Shown here: one piece after another, positions 1 through 11,645 of the stretch
Position numbering within the stretch: position 1 is the stretch's first letter
How the letters are laid out: each line of letters opens with the position of its first letter
DNA from: Chionoecetes opilio
Taxonomy: Eukaryota > Arthropoda > Malacostraca > Decapoda > Majidae
Direction of reading: 5' to 3'
Assembly: GCA_016584305.1 (NCBI GenBank)
Contig: JACEEZ010016409.1
Span: forward strand, 57,501-121,500
Length of the DNA: 64,000 nucleotides
The notes under the pieces: generated by a model
Database searches by the model: none
The model's input: the letters and a program-made list of their open reading frames with translations, nothing else
What the model was told of the DNA's origin: nothing
Program-made: the position numbers and the translations under genes

Positions 1-42
1 TATACACTACCCTCAGTGTATATATATATATATATATATATA

Positions 43-565
43 CACTACCCTCCCGAGTTTCGCGCTTGCTTTCTTCCGGAGGCATAGCGCGAAACTCGCG
101 GATCGCGAAACTCGGGTATTATAAACCCTGTAAAAATCCTTATTTAGTCCGGTGTTTTTTTTGGTGTGTGTGTGCCTACAGCGCCGTTAGGCAGTGACCT
201 CCAGGGGTGGGATGGTAGGCCCTGGAGGTTAACTTGAGGGCTGTGTACCTACCGTATTTTACAGCTTATAAGACTCGCTTTTTCCCCAAAAAAATATCCT
301 GAAAATGCCCCAGGCCCCTGTCCACCCAGCAGTGAATGGGTCCTGGGTGTTAGCCTAGGGTTTGTGACCCACTTCCCGGGGTGGTGGCTTCGGCCAACAC
401 TACGTAGAGAAGAGGAAGGAGGAGAGGAGCTTGAGATTGAGCTTGAGTTGGGAGTCACCCAGCAGATGCTGTTTTGGTCTGAGTGAGTGAGCCTGACACA
501 TATCTTGTCAGTTGATGGTTGTGTGACAGTGTATACGGCAATAACACTGTCACAATGCCTTCCTT
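43..565. mobile_element. Foldback TIR element, copy A (left half only)
   Basis: After a TA tract (19-42) the sequence begins CACTACCCTCCCGAGTTTCG and matches 3605-4180 over about 500 bp, including the GCCTACAGCGCCGTTAGGC segment and a SINE-body segment (about 270-480). Similarity ends near 565, so the right half was lost or replaced. No transposase is visible. Confidence 0.65.
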
Positions 566-807
566 ATTTGCATTTCTTGTTATTTTTGTCTTTCATAAGG
601 CAGAATAATCTCTTGCAAAACCAACGATATATAATAATGCCAGGAAAAAAGAATAATCGTGGTTGAAATTGATAACATAAACAAAACATTCGCCGCACAG
701 TCAGGCCATTCCGCGGGGCAACTTAGAGAGCCCCAAATTGATGTCGCAGAGGACGGAAAAACTTAATAAACTTTTCGTGCGTGAAAGGGTCAAGTAAAAC
801 ATAATTA

Positions 808-1990
808 CAGTCAAACCTCGATATAACGGACCTCGATGTAACGGACTTCGGATGTAATGGACTCCATTTGCGTGACATAATTATTATTATTATTTTTTTT
901 TTTTTTTTTTTTTTTTTATCAACCACTTAACGCCGCTCGAATTGTCAACTCAACATAATTGTATTATTTTCTCTTTCTACTTTGGAATGCTCGGGTTTTA
1001 AGGAGTTTTGATGTATCACGTATTAAGATATATAAGGAAGGAGCCTGTGTTGCTAGTGATTTAGTGGTAGAAGTTTATTGTTGTTATAGTGTGTATTGTT
1101 TAAAATAGTGACTATTAGTGTTATGGCGTGGCCGCTGCTACGTTTCCCTGTCACCTCAACACCCTAAATCACCCTTATCTAAGGTGACACGCAGTGCTAC
1201 ACTGACCTAAATAGTGACGTGTATAGAACTGCATTTCACAACCATATAATATATAATAATGAGCATTAGTCATGATAATAAGCAATACCTTTGGAAGCCA
1301 CGGCTGAATCTGGCTCGTAGTTTGTTTACCTTTCACTAGAGCTTGAGCTTGACTAGCCAGACGGTGAGAGAAAGCATCAACATTTTAGGGATAACCCATC
1401 ACTTTACGGGAGACTTTTTCTTCCTTTTTATCTATTTTGGGGTGATTATAATGTCTCATGATGCTTTTGCTGCTGCCGCGGCTGCGCTGCCAGGCGTGGA
1501 TGAGCGCCTTGAAAGTATTTTCATATCTTTACTCATATGTATGAATAATAGCAATTCAAATGTGATTATAAGTCTACATTCAATTAGAATAATGAAAGTT
1601 CATAGCATACCAAGCAGTAATGAGCGAGCCTGGATACTTACCTCTCCTAATACCAGTCCCGAACAGTCGTGGGCGAGTGTGCCAAATCCCTGATGTAGCG
1701 CTAGTCACTGTTTACCTAGCAACATAGCTACATGGTCTGGTTGTGCTTGAGATTATTTCTAATTTATTTCACGTGTAGGAGTGGACCAAATTCAGCATGT
1801 AGTGCCAGTCACTGTTTACCTCCCAACATAGCTACACAGTCTGGTTGTGTGTGATTATTTCTCATTTATTCCACAAATTTTTTTTTCAGATATTTTTCCA
1901 CCCTTAGGAAAATAACCTCGCTATAACGGACAATCGGCTTTAACGGACCACTCCTCCCCCCCTTTAGTCCGTTATATCGAGGTTTGACTG
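808..1990. mobile_element. Tigger/mariner-like MITE (TIR CAGTCAAACCTCG)
   Basis: Terminal inverted repeats of about 25 bp (CAGTCAAACCTCGATATAAC at the left, its complement at the right) are flanked by TA on both sides (806-807, 1991-1992). The left end holds further diverged copies of CTCGATATAACGGA and a long T run (893-917). The small ORFs inside show no transposase similarity, so it is non-autonomous. Confidence 0.8.
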
Positions 1991-2082
1991 TATGTACTTC
2001 CAAAAATAAAGATATATTTTTGGTAGTTTTTTTCCGTGTGCCAATTATTATTGAACGAGATTAAGAAAATAAAAAATCAGTA

Positions 2083-3462
2083 CAGTCAAACCTCGGGTTT
2101 CGAACATCTCCCTTTTCGAACAATTCGGTTCACGAACAGAATTTCAAACTCATAATTGCACCGGTTGCCGTACGATAACTTGGTTGCCGAACAAGCTACT
2201 CGGCAACTGTGTGCGTCAGTGACGGTCAGTCTCGCCGCAGCCCTCACTTAGTAAACAACCGCTACGAACTGCTCTTTGATTTTGAAGATTTTTCTTGAGT
2301 TGTACATTATTTCGGTATTAGTTTACACTTGGACCAAAACTCCCTACCGTAGATAACACTAAAGTCGCCAAGACAACTTTTTTTCGATTTACAGGCGTGT
2401 GGTGGTGTTAATCGTACGTACTTACATTTCTACATCCATGATTTCAGGAAGGTTAGTAGGAGCTATCTGGAGAGTCTGTGTCATTTTGTGTCTTCATCTG
2501 TGTCATATTATGGCTATAAATGAACAAATTACCAAAATATCACCAGTGGCAACCAACACTAAGGTATGTTCTGAGTGTCCTTCCGCCGTAGTCGTCGCCC
2601 GAAAAAAAACGAGTAGCGATATTTGAAACCGTATATACTTGCAGATACAAAGCATAAAACAACACTGAAACAGAGTAGATTATACAGTCGTTATGAACTA
2701 CTGTGTATCATCTTCAGTGGCACATATACATCAGTAGTGATGCTATAATTCGTAATATTTGGCAGCTGGCGACTAAAGTGTTATCTACAGTACACAATTG
2801 GGAGTTTGGTTTCCGTTTACCTTATTGGATTCTAGGAAACATTCTCTCTATGGGCTTCCGTCTCAAATCATTACTTTTGGAAATAATGACATGTTGTTTA
2901 TAGGGAGGAGAGAGACAAAGGTTTACGAGCGCCCCACTCTTCTTCCTCTTGTGACCTGCATCGCCTCTGTTCTTCCCTTGCCGCGGACACTTTTAATGCA
3001 GATTTGGCTTTAGTTAGGAGTTAAAGCGTGGGATTAGGTTAGGTTAGGTTAGTGAGTGAGTCAGAGGGGGGGGGGGTTAGGTTATCATTACTTTTGGAGA
3101 TAATGACATGTTGTTCATAGGGAGGCGAGAGACAAGTGTTTACGAGCGCCTCACTCTTCTTCCTCTTGTGACCTGCATCGCCTCTTCCCTTACCGCGGAC
3201 ACTTATTTAATGCAGATTTGGCTTTAGTTAGGAGGTTAAAGCGTGAGATTGGGTTAGGTTAGGTTAGTGAGTGAGCCAAATGGGGGGGGTTAGGTTAGTT
3301 TAATTTTCATTTTTGTAAAAAAATGTCTGTATTTTGGGGGTCAGGAACGGATTAATCCATTCTATATTGTTTCTTATGGAAAAATGTGTTTCGGTTTTAG
3401 AACAAATCGGTTTTAGAACAACTTTTGGGAACGAATTAAGTTCGAAAACCGAGGATTGACTG
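2083..3462. mobile_element. TIR element with internal duplication (TIR CAGTCAAACCTCGGGTTTCG)
   Basis: Inverted termini (CAGTCAAACCTCGGGTTTCG at the left; AACCGAGGATTGACTG at the right) lie between TA dinucleotides. Inside, a roughly 217-bp unit containing a TTAGG-like run (GGTTAGGTTAGGTTAG) occurs twice (about 2867-3080 and 3084-3300). The same internal sequence recurs at 29318-29565 and, inverted around a TAAGG array, at 40700-41310. No transposase ORF. Confidence 0.75.
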
Positions 3463-3717
3463 TATTAAGTACGACAACTTCTGCTGGCCGTGGAATCTAT
3501 ATCAATTCGCATATCTATAGGCAGTGAGTAGCCTCCCTTACTCCAATATACTGACATACCTGCAGACACAGATCCCAGCATTGCTTCATAAAGTAATCAA
3601 TATACACTACCCTCCTGAGTTTCGCGCTTGCTTTCTTCCGGAGGCATAGCGCGAAACTCGCGGATCGCGAAACTAGGGTATTATAAACCCTGTAAAAATG
3701 CTTATTTAGTCAGGTTT

Positions 3718-3721
<4 letters not shown>

Positions 3722-3802
<81 letters not shown>
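3722..3802. repeat. (GT)n microsatellite
   Basis: About 40 GT units without interruption, inside the left arm of the foldback element. Copy A has only a short GT run at the same place, so the tract expanded in this copy. Confidence 0.95.
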
Positions 3803-3806
<4 letters not shown>

Positions 3807-4482
3807 CTACAGCGCCGTTAGGCAGTGACCTCCAGGGGTGGGATGGTAGGCCCTGGAGGTTAACTTGAGGGCTGTGTACCTACCGTATTTTACAGCTTAT
3901 AAGACTCACTTTTCCCCAAAAAAATATCCTGAAAATGCCCCAAGCCCCTGTCCACCCAGCAGTGAATGGGTACTGAGTGTTAGCCAAGGGTTTGTGACCC
4001 GCCTCCCGGGGTGGTGGCTTCGGCCAACACTACATAGAGAAGAGGAGGGAGGAGAGGAGCTTGAGATTGAGCTCGAGTTGGGAGTACCCAGCAGATGCTG
4101 TTTTGGTCTGAGTGAGTGAGCTTGACACATATCTTGTCAGCTGATGGTTGTGTGACAGTGTTATACGGCAATAACACTGTCACAATGCCTTCCTCTCTTC
4201 TCTCCTGTCTCCTCCAGTACCTCCAGAAACCACAGTACCACACACGTCATGGTTAATCACTTATAAAGGAGTATTTTGTGGTAAATAGTAAGGAACGGCG
4301 GGGGTGTACGGTAAAGTGCTACTTATTTTGAGGTGTTACCTATCTTATACGACACCGGCTGCTCCTGTAGAGAAAAACACAAACAAATGGAAAAAACCAA
4401 AGCAAAACTACAAGCTATACTAAGCCTATTATAATACTATACTAAGCAGGAAGGAAGGAAGACGTGTCCCGTAAGTCTCTTA

Positions 4483-4800
4483 TGGGAGGCGGTAGCAGAG
4501 TGGTTAGCGTCAAGATATATGTCAAGCTCGAGCACGAGCTTGACAGACGATCTACAAAGTGATACTAAGCAGAAATGGTCACAAGAAGAAGTCTCCGAGT
4601 GGCGTTCTCGGTGATCCGAGTTCGATCCTTGATGAGGGCTGTAAAATCCACTTTAAATCTTTCTCTGCACCGTTGAGTGGCCTAAGAACACCCACACGCT
4701 GCCCATTAACTCTACCTTCGATTGCGAGTGCATCGGAGGACACAGGGGGCGGCATGAGCCTCTAATCACAGGCGTCACTATAGAAATTCTGTCTGCACCA
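4483..4800 (+). mobile_element. tRNA-derived SINE with an insertion
   Basis: An A-box-like segment (GGTAGCAGAGTGGTTAGC, about 4490-4508) and a B-box-like segment (GAGTTCGATCC, about 4618-4628) are separated by an inserted hairpin repeat with an AAG-rich tail (about 4515-4592). The downstream body is recognisable only as repeat-like. Confidence 0.55.
4512..4592 (+). repeat. Dispersed hairpin repeat with (AAG)n tail, copy 1
   Basis: Contains the near-palindrome TCAAGCTCGAGCACGAGCTT, then AGACGATCTACAAAGTGATA, then GTCACAAGAAGAAG. The same order occurs in reverse complement at 10700-10790 and 19672-19752. The AAG tail suggests retroposition. Confidence 0.65.
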
Positions 4801-4922
4801 CCACGGGCAAGGGCCAACCATCACAGCCCTCAAGTTAACCTCCATCCCAGGAGTGGGATGGGCCTACCATCCCACTCCTGGAGGTCACTGCCTAACGGCG
4901 CTGTAGGCACAAACACACACAC

Positions 4923-4969
<47 letters not shown>

Positions 4970-5119
4970 GGGATAAATGCGCGAAAGTCGGGATGATAAG
5001 AATTTAGGACTCAGCGCGAAACTCGAGGATCGCGAAACTCGCATAGCGTGGAACTCGGGAGGGTAGTGTATTGGAGACGAGTAAATGAGATAAAATATAG
5101 ATCCACCTGACGACTGAGT

Positions 5120-5322
5120 CCAATCCAATCATTTACCACCCTATTTGTGAACCAGTTTCTCCCTATTTCCTTTTTAAATCTACTTTTCCAGCTTGAATCC
5201 ATTACTTCTTGTTTTAACCTGTTTACTAGCCGTAAGATCTTTTCCTACATCGCCTTTATTGTATCCCTTTAACCCCTTAAAAACTTCTATTAGATCGCCC
5301 CTTACTCTACTAAGCTGAGAAG
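5120..5322 (-). pseudogene. LINE 3' fragment (same family as 45935-47128)
   Basis: Closely parallels the LINE 3' coding end at 46110-46300 (the stretches encoding the KEIGKNWFTNRVVN and RGDLIKVF segments). The fragment is short, broken and without its tail. It abuts the right end of the 3605-5068 element. Confidence 0.7.
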
Positions 5323-5489
5323 CAATTATTGATGATGATGCTGAAGATAATGATGCAAAGGAGAGAGGGATGTGAGATAGGCTTTCAGTTTCATATGGAG
5401 GTAACCGGAGGCAAATTTATCGTATATGTACGATAATTATCGTACGTATGGCAAAACTGCATCCAGGCACACAGGGTGGGGGATGGGAA

Positions 5490-7441
5490 GGCTTTCCATT
5501 GCATGAATTTCCATGCATTTCCTTCATTCATAGAAAATTTCAAAATCTTTCTGAATCAAATTCCTCTCGTGACTTCTGGCATCTAGGTAATAACATCTCT
5601 TAACAATTTTTCTCCTTTATCTTTCCCTCCTATGCTTCACCCAGATGGCTCCACAGCTGTCTCATCTATTTCTAAAGCTGAACTCTTCACTCAAACCTTT
5701 GCTGAAAATTCCACCCTGGTTGATGAAGGGCTTGTTCCTCCTTCTCCTCCACCCTCTGACTATACTATGCCTGTTATAAAGATCCTTCGTAATGATGTTT
5801 TCTTTGCCCTTTCTGGCCTAGATCCTCGGAAGGCTTACGGTCCTGACGGAGTCCCTCCTATGTTCTCAAAAACTGTGCTTCTGTGCTTGCACCTTGCCTG
5901 GTCAAACTTTTCCGTCTTTGTCTATCTACTTCCATCTTTCCTTCTTGCTGGAAGTTTGCTCACATCCAACCTCTTCCTAAGAAGGGTGACCGTTCTAATC
6001 CCTCAAACTACTGTCCTATAGCTTTGACTTCCTGCCTTTCTAAAGTTTTTTAATCTATACTTAATAAGAAGATTCTTAAGCATCTATCTGCTCACAATCT
6101 TCTATCTGATCGTCAGTACGGTTTCTGTAAAGGGCGATCTACTGGCGATCTTCTAGCTTTCCTAACTGAATATTGGTCATCCTCCTTTAGGGGTTTCGGT
6201 GAAACTTTTGCTGTTGCCTTTGACATATCAAAAGCTTTTGATAGAGTCTGGCACAAATCTTTAATTTCCAAACTACCCTCATTCGGTTTCTATCCTTCTC
6301 TCTGTACCTTCATCTTAAGTTTCCTTTCAAACCGTTCTATTGCAGCTACTGTAACGGACATTGTTCTTCTCCTAAATCTATCAATAGTGGTGTTCCCCAG
6401 GGTTCTGTCCTATCACCCACTCTCTTTCTATTATTCAATGATGATCTTCTAAGTCTAACTCAAAGCCCTATCCACTCCTACGCTGATGATTCTACCCTGC
6501 ATTTTACAAAATCGTTTATTAGACGTCCAACTCAACAGGAACTAAGTGATTCACGAGAGATGCCACCGAGCGCTTAACTTCTGATCTTTCTATAATTTCT
6601 GATTGGAGCAAAGCAAATATTCAAGTTCAATGCCTCAAAAACCCAATTTCTTCACCCATTTACTCGACAAAACCTACCAGATAACTATCCCCTCTTCATC
6701 AATGACACTCAACTATCTCCTTCTACAATGAACATTCTTGGACTATCCTTTACTAAAACTCTGAACTGGAAATCTCACATTTCATCTCTAGCTAAAACAG
6801 CTTCTAAGAAGTTGGTAGGTGTCCTGTGGCATCTGCATCCTTTTTTTTCTCCCTCCCAGTTGCTTGCTCTCTACAGGGGCCTTGTCCGCACATGTATGGA
6901 GTATGTCTCACATGTTTGGGGAGGATCCACTCATACAGCTCTCCTAAACAGGGTTGAGTCAAAAGCTTTTAGTCTCATCAACTCCCCTCCTCTGACTGAC
7001 TGTCTTCAATATTTAAATCACCGCCGGAATGTTGCTTCTCTTGCTATCTTCTACAATTATTTTCATGCTCACTGCTCTTCTGAACTTGCTAACTGCATGC
7101 CTCCCCCCCTCCCGCGGCCTCGCTGCACAAGACGTTCTACTCATTCTCATCCCTATTATGTCCATCTTCCTAATGCAAGAGTTAATCAGTATCTTTACTT
7201 TTTCATCCCTTTCACTGGTAAATTCTGGAACTCTCTTCCTGTTTCTATTTTTCCACTTTCCTACGACTTAAATTTTTCAAGAGAAGTGACAAGACACCTC
7301 ACGAACTAAATTGGCCCATCCCCGTTTTCTATTCTCTTATTGTCTTCTTTATAGGGACTGGCATCTAAGCGGGCTTTGTGTTACCTCTTTTTGTTGTGCC
7401 CTTGGCCAGTCCTTTGTGATGTTAAAAAAAAAAAAAAAAAT
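5490..7441 (+). mobile_element. Non-LTR retrotransposon (Jockey-like), decayed, poly(A) tail
   Basis: 5'-truncated LINE on the plus strand. Order: endonuclease-RT linker (about 5510-5700), RT domain with LDPRKAYGPDGVPP, DISKAFDRVWHKSLISKLPS, GVPQGS-like and YADDS motifs (the last near 6480), RT thumb and C-terminal region (6728-7309), 3' UTR, then an A tract (7425-7440). It sits in intergenic or intron 10 sequence downstream of the visible SMARCAD1 exons. The assignment to Jockey is from general resemblance. Confidence 0.88.
5510..7309 (+). pseudogene. Reverse transcriptase pseudogene of the LINE
   Basis: Reading frame is kept only in pieces: 5632-6021 (linker and RT palm start), about 6110-6340 in another frame (YGFCKGRSTGDLLAF, FDISKAFDRVWHK), about 6380-6620 (GVPQGSVLSPTL and YADDS equivalents), and 6728-7309 (193 codons, from LGLSFTKTLNWKSHIS to the C-terminus). 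At least three frameshifts and several stops make it inactive. Confidence 0.88.
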
Positions 7442-7672
7442 GATGAGTACCTACAATTTGAATACAATAACAAGATATTGTAATTTATTCTGCTTGGTTT
7501 CACTTTGCTGTAGACATATTTACAATTTTTCTATATACATATTATTTCCATCAGTTCATCGGTCAGTCAACGTCAGTGGATTTTTTTGTGTGTGTGTTTT
7601 TTCCCAACAAGAATCATGTTATAGTGTGTCTATTAATGGTCAAAAATTTTACATATTGTGTAAGCCTAAATA

Positions 7673-8435
7673 CACACAACCCTCGTTTTCCCGGACCTCC
7701 ATTTCCCGGATATCAGATTTGCCGGTCAAAATCCGAGTTCCGGGGATATGTCAGAGTCCCGGACAAATGCCTGGTCCAGTCCGTAAATTGACAAAGTTGT
7801 CCGGCGGTCTGAGCGTCTCCTGTCAGTGTCCGCGCCTCCCGCCAGGTGGCAGCATGCTCTCAGCGGTCGTATTGTTTACATTTGGTCACACGACACTCAC
7901 GGTTCACCTGCACCGCCTCCGTCAGTCCCCTGACTCCCACTGCCCCTGGTGCAGGAACGTCTCTGAGACTATTGAACACTTTCTGCTGCAGTGTCCGCGC
8001 TTCCACTCCCACCGTGTAGTGCTACACTCTCAACTCCTCACCCTGAACTTCACCACCTGTGACCTGACCACACTGCTGGAGGCAGCTGGTGTCCCCCCCT
8101 CTTGGCAACACACTGTCATCCGCCTCACCTATGCCTTCCTGAGGAAGACAGGTCAACTACAGTGCCTGTGATAGCATCATAGGACATCACCAGGGCTCAT
8201 AGTGTTTCCCAAGGGATCTTCGCAGCCCTAAAAACAAAAACAAAGTGACGTAAAAGTCCGCGGTGGGGTAGTTGATATTGGCGGTTGCCGGACAGTAAAT
8301 ACTAGAGTAGGATAAACATCCGGGGATGGGTAATGGCCTCGGACTGTTGCGATTCCCGGACGTTTGCGGTTCCCGGACCAGCGGTTCCCGGACCAGCGCT
8401 TCCCCCTGATAGTCCGGGAAAACGAGGGTTGTGTG
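7673..8435. mobile_element. Tigger-like TIR element carrying a LINE 3' fragment, copy 1
   Basis: Inverted ends CACACAACCCTCGTTTTCCC are flanked by TA (7671-7672, 8436-8437). Subterminal CCGGATATC and TTTGCCGG repeats resemble the pogo/Tigger end at 35560-35704. The core (about 7850-8250) is the 3' end of an RNase H-type LINE, encoding CPWCRNVSETIEHFLLQCPR and followed by that LINE's 3' UTR and CAA-rich tail. The ORF at 7311-8171 crosses these boundaries and is fortuitous. Confidence 0.8.
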
Positions 8436-8453
8436 TACATATAAAATAGAGTA

Positions 8454-9221
8454 CAGTGAGGTCCCGTTATACGAGCATTCGGTATACGAGAATCCGATGA
8501 TACGAGATGTGTAAATTAGGGTCTATTTTCAATATACGAGATTGAAAATCCAATGATACGACATTCAAACTGGGTGAGTAAAATTATCAAGTTCAAAATG
8601 CAAGCCCTACCACTCCCGGGCTGGACAAAGGGGGATTTGGTTGACCCCAGTGAGGTCACCCCTAGGAAGCCGTGACCTGAAGGGTACTTAAGCATATGGC
8701 ACGGCCTGACATTTAGGGGTAATTAGCAGGTGTGCGGCCCCAACCTTGGGACCAGTCAGGTCACCCCTAGCAAGGCTGACCTGAAGGGTAATTAAGCATA
8801 TGGCACGGCCTGACCTTTAGGGGTAATTAGCAGGTGTGCGGCCCCAACCTTGGGACTGCTACACTACCTTCTCTTGTATCACGCGGCGTCCCCTACATTT
8901 CAACGTCTTTTTTGCTTCTTATGCATGTTTTATGTTTAATTAATGTGCAGTTATGTTATTTTGTGTGCTATTTTCTCTTTCAGAATGCTTTTTCTACAGA
9001 ATAGGTAGTGCAGTGTGGGTAATATAGACGCTGTGTGTTTGTTGTTTTTGCTATAGTTTATTTTAGCTTGAAAAACATGTCTTTTTTTTTTTTTTTCTTA
9101 ATTGATGGGGTCCTGGAACCAAACCTATATTTTACCATTAGTTATGTGTTTAGTTATACGAGATTTCGTTTACGATTATGCCAGGTGGAACCTAACTGCT
9201 CGTATCTTCGGGACCTCCCTG
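8454..9221. mobile_element. TIR element (CAGTGAGGTCCCGTTATACG), copy 1
   Basis: Inverted ends (CAGTGAGGTCCCGTTATACG; CGTATCTTCGGGACCTCCCTG) lie between TA dinucleotides. It contains two tandem copies of a 106-bp unit (8653-8864) beginning GGTCACCCCTAG. A near full-length copy in opposite orientation is at 35707-36486 and a disrupted one at 23475-25590. No transposase. Confidence 0.85.
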
Positions 9222-9792
9222 TACTTGACAATAACTACTGGATGCTTGGCTGTTCGTAACTAAATGTAAGAATAATATAGAATAGGCAACTTGTACAGAA
9301 CTGCTTCCGCCCCTGGAGACACAAATTTGGTCCCGCGTACGAGTTTATACCAGAATGACGGAGTTGTTGACTGCTCCAATTGTGGGGAAGGGGGTGACGT
9401 TATATCCGAAAGTTTGTTATATCCGAGGGATCCGAACTTTTCGCATATAACAAACTTTGTTCGTTATGAGGTGAAAGTTTGCTATTTTTACCATTTCATA
9501 CAAAATCAGTGCCACGAGGGTGCCAGCAGCCACCCCCTCACAAATACACATTGACAACACTGAGGTCTGCGTCTCGACTCAAAAACATGCTGAGAACTAG
9601 AAGTGAGATGCAAGGCATCATCTGATGCAAACCATGAGAAAATAAAACATATTAGTTCAAATTCTTCACCAGAAATTTGAAACTCAGTTGATATCATCCG
9701 TTACAAGTGAACTACAAAGCAGTAGATTAATGGACGCCATCTGGCATTCAAGATTTGAACTTTAAATCCCAATAAGTATATATTTTGCTATA
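9222..9792. other. No gene seen; repeat debris
   Basis: About 570 bp between two TIR elements. Around 9385-9465 are inverted segments (TTATATCCGA, TCGCATATAAC) suggesting the worn end of another TIR element. ORFs here are short and unlike any family I know. Confidence 0.5.
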
Positions 9793-10161
9793 CAGTAAAC
9801 CTTCTCTAATTTGAACTCATTTGGGGGAGACCTGGTTCGAATTAGCCGAGGATGAATTATCCAATGGTTACCTCTAGCCCCTCCACACAATAAGAACTCA
9901 CTCAAACGTGCCAAAACAGCACAGATTGTATTACTTGTACTCATCAAAACCATCGTATTTATACGATAATTATCGTATATCTGGTCACACTGGGCAGCCG
10001 TGGCATGCACTGCATGGGAGAGGTCGGACTTGCACCAGTAAGGCCCGGATAATTCGAGCTTCTGTTTGAATTATGGAGTTGTTGAAAAATTTGAGCTCGC
10101 CTGAAACAGGTCAAATTATCTGGTTTGAATTATACGGGTTTGAATTAGAGAGTGTTTACTG
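9793..10161. mobile_element. MITE with TIR CAGTAAACCTTCTCTAATTT
   Basis: 369 bp. Ends are CAGTAAACCTTCTCTAATTT and its near-complement (AATTAGAGAGTGTTTACTG), TA on both sides (9791-9792, 10162-10163). Subterminal GAATTA repeats; no coding capacity. Confidence 0.85.
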
Positions 10162-10293
10162 TATATCCTATACAGACACCATAGATAGAAAATAAGGCCT
10201 GAAAAACCTATTAGTCTTTTGTAGAACACTTTCTTTAATCTTTACATATGGAATACTTGCCTGAACATCTGAACATAAATCCAATTTGAATTA

Positions 10294-11602
10294 CACACAA
10301 CCCTCGTTTTCCCGGACCTCCATTTACCGGATATCGGATTTGCCGGTCAAAATCCGAGGTCCGGGGATATGTCAGAGTCCCGGACAAATGCCTGGTACAG
10401 TCTGTAAATCTACAAAGTTGTCGGCGGTCGAGCGTCTCCTGTCACCCCTGGTCAGTGTCCGCGCCTCCCGCCAGGTGGCAGCATGCTCAGCGGTCGTATT
10501 GTTTACATTTGGGCACAAGACACTCACGGTTCACCTGCACCGCCTCCATCAGTCCCCTGACCCCCACTGCCCCTGGTGCAGGAACGTCTCTGAGACTATT
10601 GAACACTTTCTGCTGCAGTGTCCGCGCTTCCACTCCCACTGTGTAGTGCTATGCTCTCAACTCTTCACCCTGAACGTAGCCACCTGTGACCTGCCCACCC
10701 TTCTTCTTCTTCTTGTGACCTTTTCTGCTTAGTATCGCTTTGTAGGTCGTCTGTCAAGCTCGAGCTCGAACTTGACACATATCTTCCTTCTTTGCCCCTC
10801 TGCAGCCCTTTCTTTCCCTGCCACCTGTGGGAAGAGAAGGGGCACAACAGGGCAGTATATACATAGACATAAGTCCCTCCTATCAACTACCCTCCTATAT
10901 GTCTTCTACATTCACTCGCAATCTTTTTTCCCAAGCCTGCTTTAAAAACACCTTAGTTATTTCTATTATTTTCATTCTCTCTTCATTACTCCCATTACTC
11001 CCTGCTGGCGGCGGCTGGCCTCCCGCCAGGTGCAGCGTGCTCAGCGGTCGTATTGTTTACATTTGGGCACAAGACACTCACGGTTCACCTGCACTGCCTC
11101 CATCAGTCCCCTGACCCCCACTGCCCCTGGTGCAAGAATGTCTCTGAGACTATTGAACACTTTCTGCTGCAGTGTCCGCGCTTCCATTCCCACCGTGTAG
11201 TGCTACGCTCTCAACTCCTCACCCTGAACGTCGCCACCTGTGACCTGCCCCACCCTGCTGGCGGGGGCTGGCGTCCACCCCTCCCGGCAACACGCTGTCA
11301 TCCGCCTCACCTGTGCCTTCCTGAGGAAGACGGGTCAACTACAGCACCTGTGATAGCATCATAGGACATCACCAGGGCTCATAGTGTTCCCCAAGGGATC
11401 CTCGCAGGCCTAAAAACAACAACAAAGTGACGTAAAAGTCCGCAGTGGGGTAGTTGATATTGGCGGTTGCCGGACAGTAAATACAAGAGCAGGATAAACG
11501 TCTGGGGGTGGGTAATGGCCTCGGACTGTTGCGATTCCCGGACGTTTGCGGTTCCCGGACCAGTGCTCCCCCCTATTAGTCCCGGAAAACGAGGTTTGTG
11601 TG
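10294..11602. mobile_element. Tigger-like TIR element carrying LINE 3' fragment, copy 2
   Basis: Same ends as 7673-8435 (CACACAACCCTCGTTTTCCC), flanked by TA. The LINE-derived cassette occurs twice (about 10460-10700 and 11022-11420), separated by 320 bp that includes a copy of the hairpin-AAG repeat (10700-10790). Ends just before SMARCAD1 exon 10, within intron 10. Confidence 0.8.
10700..10790 (-). repeat. Dispersed hairpin repeat with (AAG)n tail, copy 2
   Basis: Reverse-complement copy of the repeat at 4512-4592: CTT tract, TTGTGACC, TTCTGCTTAGTATCGC, then the palindrome TCAAGCTCGAGCTCGAACTT. Inserted in the LINE-derived core of the Tigger-like element. Confidence 0.65.
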
Positions 11603-11645
11603 TACTAGATGAGTAACGGAACAACTAATAAGATTCTTTACTTAC

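Larger units (their letters stand above)
3605..5068. mobile_element. Foldback TIR element, copy B (long inverted arms, TA-flanked)
   Basis: Both ends carry CACTACCCTCC..GAGTTTCGCG and its complement, flanked by TA (3603-3604, 5069-5070). The arms extend inward about 250 bp: the segment with GCCTACAGCGCCGTTAGGC at about 3805-3883 is mirrored at 4824-4912. The left arm has a GT tract (3722-3802) and the right arm an A tract (4924-4967). SINE-derived sequence (3893-4135) and a second tRNA-like SINE (4483-4800) lie inside. Apparently non-autonomous. Confidence 0.75.

Noticed and set aside
1343..1693. 116-codon ORF within the MITE at 808-1990
   Set aside because: No similarity to any transposase and hydrophobic, low-complexity stretches; no splice or promoter context.
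7311..8171. 286-codon plus-strand ORF
   Set aside because: It runs from the LINE 3' UTR through a poly(A) tract, unique sequence and a TIR boundary into a LINE scrap; a chance fusion of frames.
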